A DNA stretch of 64,000 nt from Mycolicibacterium mageritense (GTDB taxonomy: Bacteria; Actinomycetota; Actinomycetes; Mycobacteriales; Mycobacteriaceae), in assembly GCF_010727475.1 (NCBI RefSeq), contig NZ_AP022567.1, positions 3,844,001-3,908,000 on the forward strand, read 5' to 3'. Below are positions 7,775-16,594 of the stretch, piece after piece. The translations under genes were made by a program, and so were the position numbers. Numbering within the stretch: position 1 is the first letter of the stretch; the number at the start of each line of letters is the position of its first letter. The notes under the pieces are model-generated. The model was not told the DNA's origin and ran no database searches. It saw only the letters and a program-made list of their open reading frames with translations.

Positions 7775-8482
7775 CTCAAGTCGATTCAATGCGCGGCCGT
7801 TGGTCAGTTCGTCGCGATGTTCGGGATGCTGCCAATAAAAGCGTACGAACTCGTAGAGCGCTTTGCCTCCCGGCGTGTATATCCCGGTGGATTCCATGCG
7901 AAGTCGCTTGTTGTTCGTCATGGTGAAATCCATGAGACCCCAGAACCGTCCAGCCTCTGGGTCGTCGTCGACCATCGCGGCGATGTCGTCCCATTTCCCG
8001 ACCCTGGGCGAGAGCAGCCCGGAGAACTCGAAGCCGTCGGGAGACAGGATCAGATAGCTGATGCCGCCCTGACGCTTGGTCATCAACCACGTCCACAGCA
8101 GGACAAGGGAGGTGACGCCGCACAGCAAAGGCACCATATGGCCGAACTCGTCCAGGAACCCCTGATACAGCACACCACCCAGCCAGGCTGCACACACCGT
8201 GGCGGTGGCGACGATGCCCGCCGTGACGAGCCTGTGCATGAGCGCTTCGATTCGCGGGTCCGGACGCAGCCACGTGCCTGCCGAATCGAACGCCACCCCG
8301 GGCGCGACGGCGGTGGAGATCCGGGTCATGGCGACGATCAAGATCGGTATCACCGACAGCGCGAGCGCGATGACCACGGTGATGTAGGCGCCGTGCCGGA
8401 ACGCCGCGTACGCCCAGCCCCAACACATCAGGAGCAGGATCGCCGTCACGAAGTAGGCGAGTCTCCGCATCAGCTTCGGCAT
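7760..8482 (-). CDS. Four-TM membrane protein with C-terminal PH-like cytosolic domain
   Basis: A 240-residue protein of unknown function. Four hydrophobic segments are visible (LAYFVTAILLLMCWGWAYAA, ITVVIALALSVIPILIVAMT, LVTAGIVATATVCAAWLGGV, VPLLCGVTSLVLLWTWLM). They are followed by about 90 soluble residues with a strand-rich, PH/GRAM-like pattern (YLILSPDGFEFSGLL, then VGKWDDIAAM and NNKRLRM). The start is ATG 8482. Longer in-frame versions run antisense into the neighbouring SRPBCC gene and are not credible. Confidence 0.7.
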   Translation of the reverse strand: MPKLMRRLAYFVTAILLLMCWGWAYAAFRHGAYITVVIALALSVIPILIVAMTRISTAVAPGVAFDSAGTWLRPDPRIEALMHRLVTAGIVATATVCAAWLGGVLYQGFLDEFGHMVPLLCGVTSLVLLWTWLMTKRQGGISYLILSPDGFEFSGLLSPRVGKWDDIAAMVDDDPEAGRFWGLMDFTMTNNKRLRMESTGIYTPGGKALYEFVRFYWQHPEHRDELTNGRALNRLESLQV

Positions 8483-8525
8483 TATGACCTTTGCGCCCGC
8501 TCGTAAACTCTGGTCAGATCGATTC

Positions 8526-8981
8526 GTGGACATTAACACTGACGGCGATCGGATCGTGACGGCGAGTCGGGAGATCTCCGCGCCGGCCGCAGCCATCTTC
8601 GAGCTGATCGCCGACCCTGCGCAGCAGCCGCGGTGGGACGGCAACGACAACCTCGCCGAGGCCCCTGGTGGACAACGGGTCCGAGGCGTCGGCGACGTCT
8701 TCACCATGAACCTCACGGTGGGCTTCGTGCGCGAGAACCACATCGTGGAGTTCGAGGAGGGGCGCCTCATCGCATGGCGGCCGTCCGAGGTGGGCAAGGA
8801 ACCGCCCGGCCACCTGTGGCGGTGGGCGCTGGAACCGCTCGACGATGGCCAGACCCTCGTCACGCACACCTATGACTGGTCGCAGCTGACCGATGAGCAG
8901 CGGCTGCCGCGTGCGAGAGCCACAACCCCGGACAAGCTCCAGGCGTCGGTCGATCGGCTGGCCGCGTTGGCCGAGGGGTGA
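8526..8981 (+). CDS. SRPBCC family (polyketide cyclase/dehydrase-like) protein
   Basis: A 151-residue helix-grip protein: VTASREISAPAAAIFELIAD, PQQPRWDGNDNL-like Trp turn, GVGDVFTMNL, IVEFEEGRLIAWRPSE, WRWALEPLDDGQTLVTHTYD and a C-terminal helix (DKLQASVDRLAAL). It probably binds a hydrophobic ligand. I start it at GTG 8526. The upstream ATG 8484 would sit 2 bp from the divergent gene's start and leave no room for promoters. Intergenic 8483-8525 contains TAAACT, a possible -10. Confidence 0.82.
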   Translation: MDINTDGDRIVTASREISAPAAAIFELIADPAQQPRWDGNDNLAEAPGGQRVRGVGDVFTMNLTVGFVRENHIVEFEEGRLIAWRPSEVGKEPPGHLWRWALEPLDDGQTLVTHTYDWSQLTDEQRLPRARATTPDKLQASVDRLAALAEG

Positions 8982-9000
8982 TCGCGCACGCTCACTTGGC

Positions 9001-9065
9001 TGCGAGGGTGCGCAAATTGCCGACGGAATGCGGTGTGGCGGGGGACAAACACGCACGTTCGCGGT
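9001..9065. repeat. Weak palindromic element E between convergent genes
   Basis: GCGAGGGTGCGC (9002-9013) can pair with ACGCACGTTCGC (9051-9062) at 9 of 12 positions around a 37-bp centre. Size and position (3' of two convergent genes) resemble the other palindromic elements, but the pairing is poor. It may simply be a bidirectional terminator remnant. Confidence 0.35.
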
Positions 9066-9071
9066 GCAGGG

Positions 9072-11288
9072 TTACCGCCCCGCGGCGAACTCGCGCAGGG
9101 ATGCCACTTGCACGGGATCCAATGAGGGGCGGACGGTTTCGCGGGCTTTGGCCACGTCGGCCGCGGTGACGTCGGCCGCGTCGATCGACCGGCGCATCGC
9201 GGTCAGTGCCGCTTCGCGCAGCAGCGCCACACAGTCGGCCGCGCTGTAGCCGTCCAAGTCGGCCGCAAGCGCATCGAGATCGACGTCGGCGGCCAGCGGA
9301 ATGGATTTGCCGCTGGTGCGCAGGATTTCGCGCCGGGCCTCGGCGTCGGGAGGTTCGACGAACACGAGCCGTTCCAACCGCCCGGGCCGCAACAGGGCCG
9401 GGTCGATGAGGTCGGGCCGGTTGGTCGCGCCGAGCACGACGACGTCGCGCAGCGGCTCGATGCCGTCGAGCTCGGTCAGCAGCGAGGCCACCACCCGGTC
9501 GGTCACGCCGGAATCGAAGCTCTGCCCGCGCCGCGGTGCCAGGGCGTCGAGCTCGTCGAGGAACACCAGTGACGGTGCCGAGTCGCGGGCCCTGGCGAAC
9601 AGTTCGCGCACGGCCTTCTCCGACGAGCCGACCCATTTGTCCATCAGCTCAGCACCTTTGACGGCGTGCACCGACAGCCGTCCGGAACTGGCGAGCGCGC
9701 GGACCACGAACGTCTTGCCGCAGCCAGGCGGGCCGTAGAGCAAAACCCCGCGCGGCGGCTGCACGCCGAGCCGCGCGAACGTGTCGGGATGCTGTAGCGG
9801 CCACAGCACGGCCTCGGTCAGCGCCTGCTTGGTCTCGACCATGTCGCCGACGTCGTCGAGGGTGACCGAACCGACCGAGATCTCTTCCGTCCCCGATCGC
9901 GACAGAGGGCGGATCACGGTCAGCGCCCCGGTCAGATCCTCCTGCCGCAGCGCGGGCTCGGCCCCGTCGGCGCTCGCGCGGGCCGCTGCCCGCAGCGCCC
10001 CTTCACGGACCACCGCGGCGAGGTCGGCCACCACGAAACCCGGAGTGCGGTCCGCGATCTCGCCGAGATCGAGATCGATCGAAGGAACGCCGCGCAAAAG
10101 CACTTCCAGCAGCGCTTTGCGGGTCGCGGCATCGGGCAGGCTCAGGCCCAGCTCGCGGTCGCACAGGTCGGGTTCCCGTAGCCGCGGGTCGACGGCTTCG
10201 GGCCTGGCGGACGTGGCGACGAACGCGACGCCGCGCGTGGCCACCGCTTTACGCAGTTCGGCCAGGATCAGCGTCGCCACCGGATCGGGCGCGCGATCAG
10301 CGGCGGCCGGCAGCAGCGCATCGATGTCGGTGATCAGCAGCACCCCGCCGCCGTTGGTGACGGTCTGCACCGCGGCAGTCACCTTGGCCAGTCGGTCCTC
10401 GACGTGCAGCGCGCCGACCTCGGGGCCGTCCAGCTCGACGAGCCGGCGCGAGGCGCACACCGCGCGCACCATCGTGGCTTTCCCGACTCCTGCGGGCCCG
10501 GATACCAGCACGCCGAGATTGGCTGTGGCGCCAAGGGTTTCCAGTAGTTTCGGCTCGTCGAGGGACAACTTGAGCCACTCGGTGAGCTTGCCGGCCTGGA
10601 CGTGCATGCCCTTGAGATCGTCGAAGCTCACGGCGGGCTCGTCGCGCGTCGCGCTGACCGTGTACTCACCACCCGTAGATACCTGCTCGGCGGAAGTGAC
10701 GCCCGATCCCCACGACACCACCGAATTCGGCTGCACACTGACCGGACCGGTGGGGTCGACCCCCGTCACGGTCAGCAACTCCGAGGTCCAGGTGATGCCG
10801 ACCGACGACGCCAGCGCACTGGACGCCGCCGACGTCGACGTGCCGGGCCCGAGGTCGCGGGGCAGCAGCGACACGGTGTCGCCGACCGTCATGACCTTGC
10901 CCAGCAGCGCCTGGCGCAGCGTGGCCGACGAGATCGAGTCGGTGGCCAGTTTCGAACCCGACACCGTCACGCAGCGCGCGCCGTACACGGTCACGGGTGC
11001 CACGATCACGGTCCCGTTCTCCCGCACCCCGGCATTCGACAACGTGACGTCGTCGAGCAGCGCGGTGCCGGTCGGTGTGCCCGCGGGTGCGTTCCCGGCC
11101 ACCGCGGCCGTGGTGCGCGAACCGATCAGCGACACCGCGTCCCATTCGCGGATGCCCAGGGCGGCAAGAACTTCTGGGTGCAACCGGACCACGCCACGAC
11201 GGGCGTCGAGAGCAGACGTGTTCAGGCGTGCCGTCAGCCGGAGATGGCCGAGCGACATCTCGCCGGCATCGTCCTCCATCTGGCTCAC
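9072..11288 (-). CDS. Double-AAA (CDC48/p97-like) ATPase
   Basis: A 738-residue protein, homologue of M. tuberculosis Rv0435c. It has a CDC48-N-like double-psi barrel at about 15-145, then two AAA modules. D1 has Walker A GPAGVGKA (264-271) and a Walker B ending TDID (320-323), where the catalytic Glu is replaced by Ile and the Walker A Ser/Thr by Ala. D2 is canonical: Walker A GPPGCGKT (519-526), pore-loop KWVG (551-554), Walker B LVFLDELD (574-581) and sensor/arginine-finger segment GATNRPDLIDPALLRPGRLE. It probably works as a hexameric unfoldase driven by D2. The start is GTG 11288, one base after the pssA stop, so it is the downstream cistron of the pssA group. Confidence 0.9.
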   Translation of the reverse strand: MSQMEDDAGEMSLGHLRLTARLNTSALDARRGVVRLHPEVLAALGIREWDAVSLIGSRTTAAVAGNAPAGTPTGTALLDDVTLSNAGVRENGTVIVAPVTVYGARCVTVSGSKLATDSISSATLRQALLGKVMTVGDTVSLLPRDLGPGTSTSAASSALASSVGITWTSELLTVTGVDPTGPVSVQPNSVVSWGSGVTSAEQVSTGGEYTVSATRDEPAVSFDDLKGMHVQAGKLTEWLKLSLDEPKLLETLGATANLGVLVSGPAGVGKATMVRAVCASRRLVELDGPEVGALHVEDRLAKVTAAVQTVTNGGGVLLITDIDALLPAAADRAPDPVATLILAELRKAVATRGVAFVATSARPEAVDPRLREPDLCDRELGLSLPDAATRKALLEVLLRGVPSIDLDLGEIADRTPGFVVADLAAVVREGALRAAARASADGAEPALRQEDLTGALTVIRPLSRSGTEEISVGSVTLDDVGDMVETKQALTEAVLWPLQHPDTFARLGVQPPRGVLLYGPPGCGKTFVVRALASSGRLSVHAVKGAELMDKWVGSSEKAVRELFARARDSAPSLVFLDELDALAPRRGQSFDSGVTDRVVASLLTELDGIEPLRDVVVLGATNRPDLIDPALLRPGRLERLVFVEPPDAEARREILRTSGKSIPLAADVDLDALAADLDGYSAADCVALLREAALTAMRRSIDAADVTAADVAKARETVRPSLDPVQVASLREFAAGR

Positions 11289-11289
11289 C

Positions 11290-12153
11290 TCAACGGCCCG
11301 GCTTCCGCAGGCCCAGACGCGCCACCGAGCGCCGGTGCGGCTGGGCGCGGCGGATGGCGCGGCGCGCGGCGCGGCGCTGCCGCGGCTTGTCGTCCCAGGA
11401 TTCGGGGTGGGCGGCCACCCAGTGCTTGGTGCGGACCGCGAACGGAATGTGGATCACGTAGGCCACGGCGATCACCATGATCACGATGTAGCCGTAGAAC
11501 ACCGAGGCCGCAACGCCGATCGCCACGAGCGCCAGCAGGGGAGCGACCATGTTCGGCGGCACCGAGAACGTGTGGATCTTGCGCATCGGGATGCGGCTGA
11601 CGACCAGCAGCGAGACGCCGACCATCCAGCCGATCACCACCCATTCCGCCACCACAGAGTCCCACCAGGTGCCGGGGAACTGCATCTTGGCCGCCAGCGG
11701 GACGATCGCGCCGATCGCGCCTGCCGGGGCAGGCATCCCGACGAAGTACTCCTTCTCGTACGCGGGCTGATCGACGTCGAGCAGCGCATTGAACCGCGCC
11801 AGCCGCAGCACGATGCACACCGCGTACAGCAGCACGACGATCCAGCCGATCCGCGAATGGGACAGCAATGTCGCGTACACGATGAACGCCGGTGCCACAC
11901 CGAAATTCACGGCGTCGGCCAGCGAGTCAATCTCCTCGCCCATCTTGGAGGTGGCCTTGAGCATGCGGGCCACGCGGCCGTCGAGGGCATCGAGGATCGC
12001 CGCGACGGCAAGAAACGCCATCGATTCGGTCGGCCGGTCGTCGAGGGCCATCTTCACCGCGGTCAACCCGAGGCAGATCGCGGCCACCGTCAAGGCGCTC
12101 GGCAGCATGCGCACCGTGAAGGAAGGGGGCCGAATCCGAGCTTTTATCATCAC
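11290..12153 (-). CDS. pssA: CDP-diacylglycerol-serine O-phosphatidyltransferase
   Basis: Makes phosphatidylserine from CDP-DAG and serine at the membrane, the step before Psd. It is 287 residues with 6-8 hydrophobic helices. The CDP-alcohol phosphotransferase motif D58-G59-x2-A62-R63-x8-G72-x3-D76-x3-D80 (DGRVARMLKATSKM, then GEEIDSLAD) is complete. The C terminus is very basic (RRAARRAIRRAQPHRRS). The start is GTG 12153 or ATG 12150; a 10-bp gap separates it from the psd stop. The psd-pssA pairing is standard for mycobacteria. Confidence 0.95.
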   Translation of the reverse strand: MMIKARIRPPSFTVRMLPSALTVAAICLGLTAVKMALDDRPTESMAFLAVAAILDALDGRVARMLKATSKMGEEIDSLADAVNFGVAPAFIVYATLLSHSRIGWIVVLLYAVCIVLRLARFNALLDVDQPAYEKEYFVGMPAPAGAIGAIVPLAAKMQFPGTWWDSVVAEWVVIGWMVGVSLLVVSRIPMRKIHTFSVPPNMVAPLLALVAIGVAASVFYGYIVIMVIAVAYVIHIPFAVRTKHWVAAHPESWDDKPRQRRAARRAIRRAQPHRRSVARLGLRKPGR

Positions 12154-12163
12154 AACCCCGCGA

Positions 12164-12862
12164 TCATGGCAGCTCGGCGAGGACGGTTTCGCCGGCCAGC
12201 GCGCGCTGGCCGCGGCTGACGAGCAGTTTCGAGCCGACGGGCAGGTACGTGTCCAGGCGCGAGCCGTACCGGATCAGCCCGTAGGTCTGGCCGATGTCGA
12301 GCTTGTCGCCGACGCGGGCGTCGCACACGATGCGCCGCGCGACCAGGCCGGCGATCTGCACGGCGATCACCTGGATGCCGTCAGGAGTGCGGATGACGAC
12401 GCTGTTGCGCTCGTTGTCCTCACTCGCGGCTTCCAGTTCGGCCGAGTGGAACCGGCCGGGCCGGTGCTGCACGGCCACCACCTCGCCGCCGATCGGCGCG
12501 CGCTGCACATGTGCGTCGAGCACCGACAGGAAGATGCTCACCCGGGGCAGCGGGGTGTCGGGCAGGCCCAGCTCGGCGGGCGGCACCGCGTCCTGGATGA
12601 GGCACACCAGGCCGTCCGCCGGCGAGACCACCACACCGGGCCGAGTCGGTGGCACGCGTGGCGGGTGCCGGAAGAACGCCGCGTTGGCGCCGGCCGCGAG
12701 CAGGCCGGCGCGGCGGACCCACCGGCGGTTACGTCCGAGCGCGGCAACCGCGAGGCTGGCGCCGACGAACGGCAGGCCTGCGGAATGCATGGGCGGGACG
12801 CTGGATCGAACCAGCGCCGCGAGGCGTTCTGGACCGGATTGGAGGTCGGGGCGTCTGGCCAT
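12164..12862 (-). CDS. psd: Phosphatidylserine decarboxylase proenzyme (PSD-A type)
   Basis: Converts phosphatidylserine to phosphatidylethanolamine using a pyruvoyl group formed by self-cleavage. It is 232 residues from ATG 12862. The cleavage site is Gly200-Ser201 in LIRYGSRLDTYLP. SPADGLV (80-86), the FLSVLDAHVQRAPIGGEV block (111-128) and ERNSVV (151-156) are further conserved segments. An in-frame extension to 12913 overlaps moeA and is rejected; the 232-residue form fits the usual size. It lies between moeA and pssA on the same strand. Confidence 0.95.
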   Translation of the reverse strand: MARRPDLQSGPERLAALVRSSVPPMHSAGLPFVGASLAVAALGRNRRWVRRAGLLAAGANAAFFRHPPRVPPTRPGVVVSPADGLVCLIQDAVPPAELGLPDTPLPRVSIFLSVLDAHVQRAPIGGEVVAVQHRPGRFHSAELEAASEDNERNSVVIRTPDGIQVIAVQIAGLVARRIVCDARVGDKLDIGQTYGLIRYGSRLDTYLPVGSKLLVSRGQRALAGETVLAELP

Positions 12863-12897
12863 CGGGAGGATTCTACGTGTGCGCCGGGTCGGATTCG

Positions 12898-14094
12898 CTA
12901 GCTCAGATCCCATACCGGGACGGCGGACCCGGCGGCCAGTTCAGTGATGTCCTCGCCGATCTCCAGCAGGCAGTTCGCCGAGGCCAGCCAGCGCAGGTGA
13001 TGCGACGCCGGAGGCCCGTAGCTGGTGACGGCATCCCCGGTGAGGACGCCGCGCCGGAACTGGCGTTTGCCGCGCGGCGAGGTCAGATCCTCGCTGAGCA
13101 CCGCGGCGCGACGGGGCCGGCCCGGGTGTGGGTATCCCATGGCGGCCCGCAGTGGGGACCGCACGAACACCTCGAACGACACCAGTGCGCTGACCGGATT
13201 ACCCGGCAGCGTGATGATCGGTGTCCCGTTGACGGTGCCCGACCCCTGCGGCATACCGGGCTGCATGGCCACCTTCACGAACTCCACCTGACCACTCAGT
13301 GAATCCTTGACCACTTCATACGCGCCTGCGCTCACCCCGCCGGTGGTGATGATCAGGTCGACATCGGTGGCATGCGCGGCCAGGGTGGCATGGAATGCGT
13401 CGACGTCGTCCCCGCACATCGGAGACGCCACCACCTCGGCACCCGCGTCGCGTACCGCGGCCGTCAGCATCACGGCGTTCGACTCGTAGATCTGGCCCGG
13501 CTGCAGTGGCGTGCCGGGGGCCACCAACTCGGTACCGGTGGACATCACCAGGACGCGCTGCCGCGGAGTGACCGTCAATTCGGCCAGGCCCAGCGCGGCG
13601 GCCAGTCCGAGTGCGGCCGGGGTGACCACCTGGCCGGCCCGCAGCACCTCGGTGCCCGCGGTGACGTCCTCACCGGCCCGCCGGACGTGCTGGCCTGTCA
13701 CGACCGAGGTGCGGATGCTGACGGTGTCCGTCGAACCGTCCGTCGCCTCGACGGGCACCACCGCGGTGGCGCCCGCAGGCATGGGTGCGCCCGTCATGAT
13801 CCGGTGTGCGGTACCGGGTTTCAGGGTCAAGGGATCGGTGCGGCCCGCCGGGATGTCCTCGGCGACCGGCAGCAGCACCGGGCGCTCGGCTGTGGCCGAT
13901 GCGATGTCCTCGGCGAGCACGGCGTAACCGTCCATCGCGGAATTGTCGAAACCCGGCAGCGACAGCGGCGCGACGACCTCTTCGGCCAACACCAGGCCGA
14001 GCGCCTGCGCAAGCGGCAACTGTTGTGGCGCACGGGCTTTGATCAGCGCAGCGACAATGTCCTGGTGTTCTGAGACGGTTCGCACGGCTACCAC
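12898..14094 (-). CDS. moeA: Molybdopterin molybdotransferase
   Basis: MoeA inserts molybdate into adenylylated molybdopterin in molybdenum-cofactor synthesis. It is 398 residues. The N-terminal PLSLPGFDNSAMDGYAV (about 43-59) and HRIMTGAPMPAGAT (about 96-109) are MoeA domain I/II hallmarks. The MoCF-like domain shows VLVMSTGTELV, YESNAVML and IITTGGVSAGAYEVVKDSL, then GTPIITLPGNPVSALVSFEV. The M. tuberculosis orthologue by position is moeA2. It lies 35 bp upstream of psd, a conserved neighbourhood although the pathways are unrelated. Confidence 0.94.
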   Translation of the reverse strand: MVAVRTVSEHQDIVAALIKARAPQQLPLAQALGLVLAEEVVAPLSLPGFDNSAMDGYAVLAEDIASATAERPVLLPVAEDIPAGRTDPLTLKPGTAHRIMTGAPMPAGATAVVPVEATDGSTDTVSIRTSVVTGQHVRRAGEDVTAGTEVLRAGQVVTPAALGLAAALGLAELTVTPRQRVLVMSTGTELVAPGTPLQPGQIYESNAVMLTAAVRDAGAEVVASPMCGDDVDAFHATLAAHATDVDLIITTGGVSAGAYEVVKDSLSGQVEFVKVAMQPGMPQGSGTVNGTPIITLPGNPVSALVSFEVFVRSPLRAAMGYPHPGRPRRAAVLSEDLTSPRGKRQFRRGVLTGDAVTSYGPPASHHLRWLASANCLLEIGEDITELAAGSAVPVWDLS

Positions 14095-14112
14095 GATACT
14101 TTCGCCGAGGGC

Positions 14113-15570
14113 CTATGCCCGAGGCCGAGCCCGGCGCTGCGGGAATCGCCGTCGACGGACCCGAAACGAGCTCCACTCACCGAGGGAGACGCCCGCCGCG
14201 AGCGCCGTGCTGATGGCGAGCGCGCCGAGGACCGCAGTGAACCCGACGTTGCTCTGCCCGTTGAGCACCGCGTAGATGCCGTGCAGCAGCGACAGGCCGG
14301 GCAGCAGCGGCGTGATACCCGCGATCGACACCAGCAGCGGCGGGGCGAGGTTACGGCGCTCCATGAGCCGGCCGACCAGGCCGACCGGAACCGCCGCCAC
14401 GAATGACGACGCGACGGCACCCAGGCCCAGGCTCAACCCGATCAGATAACCGATGATGGCGGTCGCGCCGCCGAACGCCGCGGCCACCGCCGCGGTCCGC
14501 TCGGCGTAACAGGCCAGGGCGAACGCCACTGCGCTCGCCGCACCGAACGCCACGCGCACCGGATACTCGGCGAGCGCGGGTGGCGGGTTCGCGCCCATGT
14601 CGATTGCCGGTGCACCGAAGCGGCTCGCCAGGTGCAACACCAACGCCACCCCGGCGATGGTCGCGGCCGTCAGCATGAGCAACTCGAAGAACCGGCCCGC
14701 CGCGGTGATGGGTGCGCCCGCGATGACATCGCCGACCGAACCCACCAGGGAGAGCCCCGCGAGGATCACCACCAGACCCGCGGCGATGGCCACGGTCGGC
14801 TCGAACGGGATGCCCCACATGATGCACGCCTTGAAGATCAGCAGCGGAGGCGCCGTGGCGATGATGCCGCCGATCGCGTACTGGAAGAAGAACGGCAGCC
14901 CCTGCTTGTTGAGGTACCGGTTGACGCGGTCGATCGCCATGGTGCTCAGCGCGCTCACGACGCAGACCAGGAGGTCCGCGCCGAGGGTGCCCGCCGTCGC
15001 GAACGCCAGCGTGCCCCACGCGAGGGTCGCGACCCAGCGCTTGTATGGGTGCGGCGCGGTGATGATCGCGTTGAGTTCGACGTGGGCTTCGGCCGGCGGC
15101 AGCTCATGTGCGGTGATGCGGCGGATCAGCCGGCCCAAGGCCGCCAGCCGGCTGAAGTCGATCGACCGGGACGGCACGATGTGCATGGTGCTGGCCGGCG
15201 GCAATGCCGGGCCGCGATAGACCGCGATGTGGATCGCGGTGTTGATGACGTCGACCTCGCAGTGCTCGATCCCGTACGCGGCGGCCACCTCGGTGACCTG
15301 ATGCGCGGTGGCGATCGCCGGCGTACCCGACGCCATCAGGACCGCTCCGATGCTGCCCGCCAGGTCGAGCACCGCGCCGAGCCGCGCATCGTAGAAGTCG
15401 TCCGGCGCTTTGCGACCCGGTTTGATCAGGGGGAAGCTGTCCGTCGGGGCCTCGGTCTCGCGGACGATACGGCTCAAGATCTTGCGTTGCCGTGCCCGCC
15501 GCGGCGGTTGCGCGCCACCGCCGTCGCCCTGCCCGGCCGGGCCCGCGTCGGGTGGACCTACCTCGGTCAT
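14113..15570 (-). CDS. ThrE-like threonine/serine exporter
   Basis: Membrane protein of the ThrE family (DUF1212 plus DUF3815), about 485 residues with about 10 hydrophobic segments in the C-terminal two thirds. The N-terminal cytosolic part carries the protease-like signature of the family: DLAGSIGAVLMASGTPAIAT, YGIEHCEVDVINTAIH, and a conserved GTLAFATAGTLGADLLVC segment. It would export threonine/serine. I start at ATG 15570, preceded by GGATGGGG; ATG 15582 adds four residues. It is not in the Rv0435c-Rv0439c order as I remember it, so it is an insertion in, or a loss from, that block. Confidence 0.85.
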   Translation of the reverse strand: MTEVGPPDAGPAGQGDGGGAQPPRRARQRKILSRIVRETEAPTDSFPLIKPGRKAPDDFYDARLGAVLDLAGSIGAVLMASGTPAIATAHQVTEVAAAYGIEHCEVDVINTAIHIAVYRGPALPPASTMHIVPSRSIDFSRLAALGRLIRRITAHELPPAEAHVELNAIITAPHPYKRWVATLAWGTLAFATAGTLGADLLVCVVSALSTMAIDRVNRYLNKQGLPFFFQYAIGGIIATAPPLLIFKACIMWGIPFEPTVAIAAGLVVILAGLSLVGSVGDVIAGAPITAAGRFFELLMLTAATIAGVALVLHLASRFGAPAIDMGANPPPALAEYPVRVAFGAASAVAFALACYAERTAAVAAAFGGATAIIGYLIGLSLGLGAVASSFVAAVPVGLVGRLMERRNLAPPLLVSIAGITPLLPGLSLLHGIYAVLNGQSNVGFTAVLGALAISTALAAGVSLGEWSSFRVRRRRFPQRRARPRA

Positions 15571-15639
15571 TGCCCCATCCAAGCACCGATGGCCGACCCG
15601 TGGGCAGCCTTGAGCGGCAGAGTTTTTGGCGCGCTGCCG

Positions 15640-16563
15640 CTACACGGGGAACGTCACGCCGGTGAGTTCTTCGGACACCGTCCAGAGCCTGCGCTGCAGT
15701 TCTTCGTCGTGCGACTGCTTGCTGGAGGTCACGAGCTTCGGATGGCCGACCATCTCACGGAATCCGTCAGGACCGTAATACTGCCCGCCGCGGACGCCGG
15801 GATCGGTGGCCGCCCGCAGCGTCGCCAGCGCACCTTTGGCGGGGCTGTTGGTGAACAGGCCGGCCAGTTTGTCGTAGCCCGGCAGGCTCGTTCCCGGGAT
15901 GTGGCGCATGAGTTCGGTGTTGGACAGCCCGGGGTGCGCGGCCACGGCGATGGTGGGCTCGCTCTTGGCGGCCAGCCTGCGCTGCAGCTCGTAGGTGAAC
16001 AGCAGGTTCGACAGCTTGGACTGTCCGTACGCGGCGACGCGGTTGTAGCTGCGTTCCCATTGGAGGTCGTCGAAGTGGATGGCGGCCTGGATGCGGTGCG
16101 CGACGCTGGCGACCGCGACGACGCGTGACCCGTCGACGGGCAGCAGGTGATCGAGCAACAGCCCGGTCAGCGCGAACGCCCCCAGATGGTTGGTGCCGAA
16201 CTGCAATTCGAAGCCGTCGACCGTGGTCTGTTTGGGCGGGTACATCACGCCGGCGTTGTTGATCAGCAGATCGATGCGCGGGTATGCGTTCCTGAGCTCG
16301 TCGGCCGCGGTGCGGACCGATTCCAAGGAGCCGACATCGAGCTGCTGAAGCTTTAGGTCGGCCTTGGGGGCCACCGCGATGATGCGGTCGACGGCTTCGC
16401 GGCCCTTGTCCAGATTGCGTACTGCGACGACGACATGGGCGCCCTTGGCGGCCAGCACCCGTGCCGTCTCGTAGCCCAGCCCGGTGTTGGATCCGGTGAC
16501 GATCGCGACCCGGCCCGACTGATCGGGGACGTCGGCCTCGGTCCACTTGCTCTTGGCAGTCAT
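15640..16563 (-). CDS. Short-chain dehydrogenase/reductase (Rv0439c-like)
   Basis: A 307-residue SDR of the retinol-dehydrogenase-like type. Cofactor motif TGSNTGLGYETA (about 23-34), NAG motif LLINNAGVMYPP (about 103-114), catalytic Ser in VASVAHRI and Tyr-x-x-x-Lys in YGQSK (about 177-181). The substrate is unknown. It is strongly similar to the SDR at 23545-24462, sharing NNAGVMYPPKQTT and the phrase FDDLQWERSYNRV, so the two are paralogues. It keeps the moeA-to-groEL2 side position seen in M. tuberculosis. Confidence 0.9.
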   Translation of the reverse strand: MTAKSKWTEADVPDQSGRVAIVTGSNTGLGYETARVLAAKGAHVVVAVRNLDKGREAVDRIIAVAPKADLKLQQLDVGSLESVRTAADELRNAYPRIDLLINNAGVMYPPKQTTVDGFELQFGTNHLGAFALTGLLLDHLLPVDGSRVVAVASVAHRIQAAIHFDDLQWERSYNRVAAYGQSKLSNLLFTYELQRRLAAKSEPTIAVAAHPGLSNTELMRHIPGTSLPGYDKLAGLFTNSPAKGALATLRAATDPGVRGGQYYGPDGFREMVGHPKLVTSSKQSHDEELQRRLWTVSEELTGVTFPV

Positions 16564-16594
16564 GGCCCGAACTTTACGGGTGTGCGCGTGTCGG

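Noticed and set aside
8484..8525. N-terminal extension of the SRPBCC gene from ATG 8484
   Set aside because: It would place two divergent start codons 2 bp apart. The GTG at 8526 gives the usual family N terminus.
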